Shown in pieces: positions 55,871 through 64,000 of a stretch of DNA of 64,000 nt. The position numbers were made by a program, and so were the translations under genes. The DNA is taken from positions 71,379,501 to 71,443,500 of the forward strand of contig NC_069362.1 of NCBI RefSeq assembly GCF_021730395.1, read 5' to 3'. The stretch comes from Mercenaria mercenaria. Its lineage: Eukaryota > Mollusca > Bivalvia > Venerida > Veneridae. How positions within the stretch are numbered: the stretch's first letter is position 1; each line of letters opens with the position of its first letter. Under the pieces are notes generated by a model that worked only from the letters and a program-made list of their open reading frames with translations, searched no databases and was not told where the DNA came from.

Positions 55871-56971
55871 TACTTTTTAGCTCGACTATTCATAGAATAG
55901 TGAGCTATTGCACTCGCCCATGCGTCGGCGTCCGCGTCCGCGTCCCGATTTTGGTTAAGGTTTTGTATGTAAGCTGGTATCTCAGTAACCACTTGTGGGA
56001 ATGGATTGAAACTTCACACACTTATTCACTGTGACAAACTGACTTACACTGCACAGGTTCCATAACTCTATTTTGCTTTTTTACAAAATTATGCCCCTTT
56101 TTCGACTTAGAAATTTTTGGTTAAGGTTTTGTATGTAAGCTGGTAACTCAGTAACCACTTGTGGGAATGGATTGAAACTTCACACACTTATTCACTGTGA
56201 TGAACTGATCTACATTGCACAGGTTCCATAACTCTATTTTGCTTTTTTACAAAATTATGCCCCTTTTTCGACTTAGAAATTTTTGGTTAAGGTTTTGTAT
56301 GTAAGCTGGTAACTCAGTAACCACTTGTGGGAATGGATTGAAACTTCACACACTTATTCACTGTGATGAACTGATCTACATTGCACAGGTTCCATAACTC
56401 TATTTTGCTTTTTTACAAAATTATGCCCCTTTTTCGACTTAGAAATTTTTGGTTAAGGTTTTGTATGTAAGCTTGTATCTCAGTACTTATTAATGGGAAT
56501 GGATTGAAACTTCACATACTTGTTCACTATCATGATCTGACATGCACTAAGCAAGTCCCATAACTCTACTCTCTTTTTTTTCAAAATTATGCCCCTTTTT
56601 CGACTTAGCAGTTTTTGGTTAAATGTTTGTATGTAATCTGATATCTCAGTATCCACTAATTGGAATGGATTGAAACTTCACACACTTGTTCACTGTCATG
56701 ATCTAACATGCACTGTGAAGGTCCCATAATTCTACTTGGCATTTTTACAAAATTATGCCCCTTTGACTTAGCAGTTTTTTGTTAACGGCTAAAACAAGAT
56801 CAGATAGGGAATTTATGTTGCAATTTTGCCAAAAAAATAAAGTTTTTCCAATCCTCATTTTTCCAGCCCATGGTATGGGCTAATATACCAGGGACCAAAT
56901 ACCAAAACCTTTTTGACTAGGACTGTCTGCTATAAAATTTACAAGGCAGCAATTATATGAGGGTAGCAGAG

Positions 56972-59900
56972 TCACGGACACTACAAACACAAGGCATAAC
57001 AATGTGTAATTTATGGAAAACACTGAAGTAAAGATTCATTTTGACTGTAACTTGCTTAAACAAGTACAATTTAGCAAGTTTCACTCGAAAACCACTCGAT
57101 AGAAGACATCATTGTGTTAATATTTGCATAAGAAGTATGATTATAATAACACAAATTGTTTATTAAACTTTCAAATTCTTTTATTTTAACAGAACAGCTG
57201 ACAATGATAGGAAAACTACTTCAGTTCACTAACAAGACATTGTGCTTTTATGCAAAACAGATGCTAAGGACTAAAAGTTTATGATTTTTGAAAATAAATT
57301 GGTTCATTAAGACGTTTTAAAATGTCTACGGACACTCCAAAACATGTTACATGATTTGATGATGATTCCAACATTGCTCTTGCAATATACAGAGAAAGTT
57401 ATGTAATGACTAACTAAAGTAAAGTTTACACAATCATAAATATACAACTGATGTGAATGTTTCTTTTTTTATGGTTACATATTTCCAAAACCTGAGTCAA
57501 AATTTTTTTCTCATGGTGTTTCTTAAGTAGAAAATGTATATCTAACCTCTATCCTGGCATAAAATGTATAAAGATTTTGCATAAAAAGCACAATCTTGTA
57601 GCCACAAACAAATGCTTAACATTTTAAACATTTTAAATATCATTAACTTGTCTTAAAGAATCACTGTTATAACATCTACGGACACTACAGAAATTCATAC
57701 TGTGTCTAAACCTTAGTTTCACCATCATTTTAACCTTTTTGTTACAATTTAGTTTAGAAAATTGACTTTCAAACAGCCATATTTCGAAAATAACAGTAGA
57801 AAACTATTGAATTATTCACAGCTATGAAATCTTTTGTTGAAAATGTCCATTAAGAATAAAAATATTAACTATTTGAGACAAAAACTTGTATTCCAAACAG
57901 TTTGTACTAACAAATTAACTCATCAACACAACAAAAAACCTACCTCAATCAACCTTGAACAAACAGCAAACAATTTGAAAAAGAATAACACATGTGACAG
58001 TTCGATGAACCAATATAGTGGTGCATTCTACGGACACTACATACTAGTGCATGAGTATTTACCAGACTGTAATAACAGTAACACAAGTTTAAGCTTCCAG
58101 TGAACTATGATATGTTTTGAATACACTTAGAAACAAAATCTTTTAATAGGAAAATTTGAAAAAAAATACACAAAATTTGATACAAAATTGTATTCCGATG
58201 TGGTTTTGCTGGTTACCTTCAAACACACACAATATCACACAGTCACACACGTAGACAGACAGACAGACAGAAAGACAGACAGAGAGAAAGAAACACAGGT
58301 ACATACAACGCTAAAATAAGTCTTAACAGTTTTTGTCCCAAATTCGACACTTTTTAGGCATAGCAGTTTACTCAGAATTGATAGCTTATGAGATTTTTAA
58401 GAAAGGTAATACTCATATCTAACCAATAAAATATAACTGCCTTAAAAGACATCAATCAATTTTATTCAGAAAATCGCTGGTCAGTTTTTGTTAGAGTCAG
58501 ATACCGCCAAAATAGAGCATACCACTGATAGAATAAACAAAGCCAAACAAAATACATTCCTTGTAGTAGTTAACGTACGTACACAGAAATGAAGTCATAA
58601 CGATTCAAAGAGGTACAAGATCCGGATTAGCTTTATTAGCTTGACTATTCATAGAATAGTAGAGCTATTGGACTCGCCCATGCGTCGGCTTCCGCGTCCG
58701 CATCCGTGCCTGCGTCCCGATTTGGTTAAGTTTTTGTATGTAAGCTGGTATCTCAGCAACCACTTGTGGGAATGGATTGAAACTTCACATACTTATTCAC
58801 TGTGATAAACTGACTTACATTGCACAGGTTCCATAACTCTGTTTTGCTTTTTACAAAATTATGCCCCTTTTTTTACTTAGAAATTTTTGGTTAAGGTTTT
58901 GTATGTAAGCTGGTCTCAGTAACCACTTGTGGGAATGGATTGAAACTTCACACACTTATTTACTGTGATAAACTGACTTACATTGCACAGGTTCCATAAC
59001 TCTATTTTGCTTTTTTACAAAATTATGCCCTTTTTTCGGCTTAGAATTTTTTGGTTAAGGTTTTGTATGTAAGCTGGTATCTCAGTACTCACTAATGGGA
59101 ATGGATTGAAACTTCACACACTTGTTCACTATCATGATCTGACATGCATAAAGCAGGTCCCATAACTTTATTTTGCTTTTTTACAAAATTATGCCCCTTT
59201 TTCAACATAGAAATTTTTGGTTAAGTTTTTGTATGTAAGCTGGTATCTCAGTATCCACTAATGGGAAAGGATTGAAACTTCACACACTGGTTCACTGTCA
59301 TGATATGACATGCAGTGCAAAAGGTCAATAACTCAACTTCGCATTTTACAAAATTATGCCCCTTTTTCTACATAGGAGTTTTGGGTTAAATTCTTATATG
59401 TAAGCTGGTATGTCAGTACCCACTAAAGGGAATGGATTGAAACTTCATATACTTGTCCACTGTCATGAGCTGATAAGCACTATGCAGGTTCCATAACCCT
59501 ATTTTACTTTTTTACTAAATTATGCCCCTTTTTTGACTTTCGTATTCATTCAAGCGACAAGGCTGTTGAATAGTCGAGCGTTGCTGTCCTCCGACAGCTC
59601 TTGTTTAAGAAATAATTTATAGTAAAAGAGTTTTTTTAACACTATGCACGATGGGCGGTTATACATCGGGCGTAATAATTTAACGAGGGCGCAGTCCTAG
59701 TGCAATTATTTGTACGACATATTACCGCCCGAATTATTTAGGTTCTAATATGCCTTTAATCTTTAGAAAATAGTAGATAAAATATAGTAGCACTCTTTCT
59801 TGTTTGCAACAAAAAACATTGACGTCACCGCACGATAACGTGACGTTATTCTAGCTTTTAGTGTTTTAAAGAGAATAACATATGAGAATATTTCTTGCGC

Positions 59901-60869
59901 AACGTTATGTCTGTTCCGTATTTTTTATTTGAATCAAGAACTATACTAGAGGGAAATATCTATCAAGGCTTTATCTAACTTCTGTTTATTCCTAAATCTT
60001 CTCTATTGTTCTCTTTTTTGACGTCTTAGTTCATTGCACAGAACTGGATCAGTCTGTTTTGCTATTCTCTGCATTTCCCTTTCTCTTTTTTTCCTCTCTC
60101 TGTCCTTAAGTTTCATCTTTCGTATTTTGCACTGTCACTTTTAACTTTTGCCCTGTATCTACGCATAATTTTGGCCTTCTTACTCTCAAGCACATAATTC
60201 TTTTCATTCTCTTCATTGTTATCTTTTGTAATGTTTCTTTTTGGCCCCATTTTGTTATAATTTCCCTTTTATAATGTTAATTTTTCAAAAAGCTGTAAAA
60301 CACTTAAGTATATTAGAGATTGTGTACATATCATGCATTCTTGTAGTGTCCGTAGATCAAGTGACATATAAAAAAATCGCCCTGTTAAGAGATCAAGTGT
60401 GGTTAAATGTACTTTATAGTTTGCTGATTCATATTGGATAGTTATACTGTATGTAAATAACGCAATCTGGCTAAAGTACACTTAGTGAAACTCGTTTTAT
60501 AGCTTGCTAAGTTCATTTTCACTTGAAAAGATAGACAAAAACATATTTTTCTAAAATACTCTGAAAGATGAAAGTTTTATCTCTTTGGAATCAGTATATC
60601 CTTATAAAAACATCAATAATAACCCAAGCTCATTGATTATGTACTGGTTTTAAGAAATTTATCTACAGTTAAATTATTGATCTACGGACACTACGGTCTA
60701 CGGACAAATTTCTGTTGCTTCCCAACAAATAACCAGTCGCAGAAGCAAAAAGATGTTTAGTTCTGCTAATTCTCTGAGACAGTCTCAAATAGAAAATAAT
60801 ACAAAATAGTAAATATTGTTTGTGGGTCTTACAATTTACATATTGCAAACATTGATCTACGGACACTAC
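56972..60869. repeat. CTACGGACACTAC motif set
   Basis: Sites start at 56972 (first two bases differ), 57326 (one base differs), 57676, 58028 on +, 60343 on -, and 60682 and 60857 on +, with a half site at 60698. The four left sites are 354, 350 and 352 bases apart, and the last two right sites 175 apart. The sequence between sites does not look repeated by eye. Confidence 0.8.
58633..59606 (-). mobile_element. Tandem-core repeat (GCTGTC / GACTATTC family), nested
   Basis: Begins with inverse 3' end TTAGCTTGACTATTCATAGA and a GCGTCCGCATCCGTGCC run, has about five units of about 165 bp, and ends GAATAGTCGAGCGTTGCTGT, CTGTCCTCCGACAGCTCTTG. Confidence 0.9.
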
Positions 60870-61664
60870 GAAAAAGTAATGTTACCAAATTATGACTCAA
60901 TTTTTTTCATTTGGACCTGAAGCAAAATCTTTATATTCAGAGTGGTATATGATTATCAGCAACAGCACACACTACCATACTGTATCTGGCATATCACTGT
61001 TGCCTTTGTAATAGGGTGATAGAGACAGACCTTCAAAAACCAAAAAAACATAACAAAGGCCTGTTTTCGTATTTTTTTTATTAAAACTTAATTCCTTCAC
61101 TGATAAAGAAATAATTTGACTTTCTTTAATTTGAAATGCCACATTTTAAGTCTGTTATTGCCAATTCACATTAATGTAATACTGCTTTGATCACTTGCTT
61201 GCTAAAATTTGCCATTTTTTATTTGCAACACCATAACGATGAAAAAACACCATTTTTCGACCATATTATCTTTTACAGTGTGTAAGAAATTGCAGGAAAG
61301 TATGTAATGTTATACATCTTAAGAAAGCCCGAAACCTGTACTTTTACATGCACAAAGTACTTATTCTCTATCTGTCAACAGTAAGGAATGCCATCACCAT
61401 AACATGGGCCCATTTCATTTTCCCTATCTGATCTTGTTTTAGCCGTAAGTTTTTGTATGTAAGCTGGTATCTCAGTATCCACAAATTGGAAAGGATTGAA
61501 ACTTCACACACTTGTTCACTGTCATGATATGACATGCAGTACAGAGGTTCAATACCTCTACTTTGCATTTTACAAAATTATGCCCCTTTTTCAACTTTTG
61601 TATTCATTCAATTGACAAGGCTGTTGAATAGTCGAGCGTTGCTGTCCTCCGACAGCTCTTGTTT

Positions 61665-62110
61665 TTTTTAGAAATCCCTGTCCCCCAACTTTTGAAGTAT
61701 TTTTTTTTCATATTTTCATGACAAAAATGAATATAAAGCATGTTGGTTATCTTTAGCATGTTTAGTAATACATATGTGACAGATATCAGTTGTTTGTTTA
61801 TTTTTTTTATTGTATTTCTAATTATTACTTTCTTTTATTAAGACCAGGGATAAGGATTTATTGCTCTCTCTTTTCTTCCTATGATTCTTAAAAAAGTTAA
61901 TTATTATATTATATTTTTATTACTGAAGGCATTGACTTTATTTTTTTTTATTTCAGTTAATTTGGTTTTATATTTTCAGTATATTTCTCTTATTATTTTA
62001 TCTAACCTTATTATCTAAGGTTAACGATTTCCAGTATAACTCCTTCTAAACTCACGATGATTTTAAATACCAATTTTCAAAGTCAAAGATATGATAAAAA
62101 AGCGAAAATA
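61665..62110. other. No gene seen
   Basis: T-rich sequence without features. Confidence 0.45.
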
Positions 62111-62119
62111 CCTCATATA

Positions 62120-62245
62120 TTTAGGGGGACAAAATCACCAAAAGGGGGACAGATTGACCAAAAGGGGGACGAAATGACCAATTTTAGGGGACAAATGACC
62201 AAATCGGGGACGAGTTGACTGAGGGACGAGTTGACTTTATACCCC
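62120..62245. repeat. Degenerate short tandem repeat, GGGGGACAAAATGACCAA unit
   Basis: About six units of 14-20 bases (AGGGGGACAAAATCACCAAA, AGGGGGACAGATTGACC, GGGGACGAGTTGACT). Unit length shrinks from left to right. Confidence 0.8.
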
Positions 62246-62249
62246 CGTA

Positions 62250-62810
62250 TCTGCAATTTACTGTCAGGAAAACTAAGACATTAAAAAATCCAAAAACGTC
62301 ATAATATACTGGTCAGACTTACTTGCTTTAAAAAATTGTAAAAACTTCAAATGGGTTGAACATAACTCATAATTTTAAATAAGAGACTTAAATCTTCGAA
62401 AATATGATGTGACAGGTGCAAGGAGATTTCTACTCTGACACCGTTTTTAGTACACAGCAGACAGCCGATAACATTAAATTGCAGAAACAAAACACAAAAT
62501 ATACATTCATAAAATGTCAGCGAGGCAAGTTTATGCTTTAATGTCAACATTAATTCATTATGATCAGGGATGTAATCATTACAAATACTTTGTCCATGTA
62601 CCAGAAAACGTTCCCAATGCATTTCATTGGTGATTTCCTAACAGAAATATGCAGAATAAAATTGGACGTGATGGAGACAGCGACAGTCAAAAGTTATCAC
62701 ACTGTCCCGAAACATCCTATTATTTGGACTAGTCTCACAGTACTTGATTAATATGTAGCACTTCCTATGTACAGCAAACATTTTTAGTCAACTTTATAAA
62801 AAGCTAATTA
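62250..62810. other. No gene seen
   Basis: Frames at 62347-62622 (-) and 62560-62751 (+) have no recognised domain. Confidence 0.4.
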
Positions 62811-62814
62811 AGGC

Positions 62815-63990
62815 AAGATTATATACAATGGATAATCTGTTCTTTTTTGCTCTATTATTGGTGGATACTATTTATCCCCGGGAGCTGCAGTTAAATAAAA
62901 GTAACAACTCGGATACTACTGCTTCATTTCTAGATTTACATCTCTCTATTTACGACAATTTTATACATACCAAAATTTATGACAAGAGGGATGATTTTAA
63001 TTTTAGTATTGTAAATTCACCCATTTGGATGGGGATATACCCCAAGCAACATCTTATGGATAATATATTTCTCAGTTAAATCAGTTTTGCAAGAGCTTGT
63101 AGTCATGTTGAGGATTTCAATGAATGTAATCAATACATTACAAATATGCTTCTTCAACAGGGATACCATTATTATAAATTGCTAAATTTTACTATCGTAA
63201 TTTTCAGATTTGGTTTAAAAATACATTAGCAATTTAAAGACACTTCTGCGAGAAGGTATATCAAAACCCGTTTTTTTATGGGGATGTGGTTTACAAACTT
63301 TGTAAGATTTTGGGTCATGGCAATTTTTCAATTGTATTTGGTAAAGTAAACGTTTTATTACAGGGATCGAATTTAGCGGTTGCTAACTCGCAAAATTCGA
63401 GTAAGAATAAAAAAATGCAAGTTGGAAACCATGTCACTCAAATATTTTTGCGATCACTTTCGAAAATCGACGAATTCACTCAAACTATCCTTTACTCTTT
63501 AAAAACTACTTTGGAGTAGCATTAAACTTTTATATGAAACCAAACCAACAAAACAACTTAATAAATTTAGCACCTAAAACAGCCTTTAAATAATTGCTAG
63601 TGGAACCCACCATTTTGCTAGTGGAAAAAAATGGCACTGGCAAAAAATTGCTAGTGGGAAAAAAAGTTAAATTTGATCCCTGTATTAAAAGAGCTTATGA
63701 TCCAGCTGTTTTGAGACACACCGCATTTTTGGTGTTCAGCTCTTTTACCTCTTTGATTGTTTCTGATGGAACAGGTGGAGGACTGTGTGATAGGTAGTTC
63801 TTAAATCCCACCAGGACTGAGCTATTATGATTTCTGTCTTCTGGCCAGTTTCTTCAGGCCCTTAAGGGTGTTTCCCTTGTTTTAGGTTCTTAAGGATTGC
63901 ATTTATATAAATATACAAGTCTTAGAGCATTTTTGTGTTTTACATTACATGCCTTCTGTTGCCTTTGCGTATGTTAGGGTTTCACCTGGC
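62815..63990 (+). mobile_element. Penelope-like retroelement, C-terminal fragment
   Basis: The frame reads IYPRELQLNKSNNSDTTASF, LDLHLSIYDNFIHTKIYDKR and DDFNFSIVNSPI, the region after the reverse-transcriptase fingers in Neptune/Penelope-type proteins. Later pieces in other frames read FARACSHVEDFNECNQYI and GISKPVF..YGDVVYKLCKIL, then after a nested element KRAYDPAVLRHTAFLVF and FTSLIVSDGTGGG. The tail (63735-63880) matches the 52046 repeat. At least two frame changes and one insertion; no GIY-YIG endonuclease is seen. Confidence 0.85.
63361..63682. mobile_element. TIR transposon, 322 bp, 5-bp target duplication TATTA, nested in the Penelope fragment
   Basis: The ends CAGGGATCGAATTTAGC and (inverse) CAGGGATCAAATTTAAC lie between TATTA (63356-63360) and TATTA (63683-63687). 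GCTAGTGG motifs occur in the right half. The Penelope frame resumes right after it. Confidence 0.85.
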
Positions 63991-64000
63991 GGGGATAACT

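Larger units (their letters stand above)
56786..61445. mobile_element. TIR transposon, 4.66 kb, TAA target duplication (PIF/Harbinger-like)
   Basis: Perfect 26-bp terminal inverted repeats (CGGCTAAAACAAGATCAGAT..) sit between TAA at 56783-56785 and TAA at 61446-61448, inside a tandem-core repeat. A TWA duplication is typical of PIF/Harbinger. No transposase or Myb-like gene was recognised; frames are short, so it looks non-autonomous despite its length. It carries seven copies of CTACGGACACTAC or close variants and its own nested tandem-core repeat (58633-59606), of the same family as the one it landed in. A GACA microsatellite lies at about 58250-58300. Confidence 0.88.
55874..61664 (-). mobile_element. 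Tandem-core repeat (GCTGTC / GACTATTC family), split by a 4.66-kb transposon
   Basis: The left part (55874-56785) has the inverse 3' end TTTTTAGCTCGACTATTC, GGCGTCCGCGTCCGCGTC, and about five units of about 165 bp (GGGAATGGATTGAAACTTCA). The right part (61446-61664) has one more unit, then GAATAGTCGAGCGTTGCTGT and the hairpin CTGTCCTCCGACAG with CTCTTGTTT. Both parts read as one element once the insertion and one TAA are removed. Confidence 0.9.

Overview
This is animal nuclear DNA, AT-rich, intron-bearing and packed with transposable elements. The repeat families (elements with tandem cores of about 145-175 bp and a short end hairpin, a tRNA-derived SINE, Penelope-like, DIRS-like and Ty3-like retroelements) and the one recognisable host gene point to a bivalve mollusc, probably a venerid-type clam. 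The species is inference; no marker gene is present.

Host content is small. The only clear host gene is on the minus strand, 32444 down to 17201: a homologue of human C17orf75 (Njmu-R1), a trans-Golgi vesicle-tethering partner of the WDR11-FAM91A1 complex. Eight exons can be placed to the base with matching splice phases and a stop codon; the N-terminal exon(s) were not found. At the left edge (about 465-1107, + strand) lie pieces of a tyrosine-recombinase-like gene of a family common in marine invertebrates.

Layout. 1-1110: a low-copy repeat and the recombinase-like fragment. 1650-9330: a DIRS-like retrotransposon fossil (Gag-like ORF, RT/RNase H, tyrosine recombinase, inverted ends and an internal complementary region), interrupted by two short-core repeat elements. 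9364-11300: a terminal-inverted-repeat (TIR) transposon with a 6-bp target duplication, then a hAT element inside a second copy of the low-copy repeat. 11400-17200: mostly unassigned, with fold-back repeats. 17201-32444: the host gene, its introns filled by repeats. 32700-36550: more repeats and a TA-flanked element carrying a nested TIR element. 36564-42876: a three-level nest (TIR element > Ty3-like LTR element > TIR element). 43160-45735: a LINE fragment split by a TIR element and a tandem-core repeat. 45735-49080: a Penelope-like element on the minus strand. 50000-53600: Penelope-associated repeats, including a large inverted pair, and a SINE. 54461-55017: another 6-bp-TSD element. 55874-61664: a tandem-core repeat split by a 4.66-kb element with TAA target duplications that carries a 13-bp motif at about 352-bp spacing. 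62100-64000: a short tandem repeat and a + strand Penelope fragment.

The most interesting structure is not one gene but an architecture. At least ten repeats of unrelated sequence share the same plan: AACAAGAG, a 5' hairpin whose stem differs between families yet stays paired, a tandem core, a GACGG-rich stretch, and a 3' end that is the inverse complement of a 5' subterminal segment followed by TAAAA. This fits non-autonomous Helentron-like (HINE) elements. Second is the regularly spaced motif in the 4.66-kb element.
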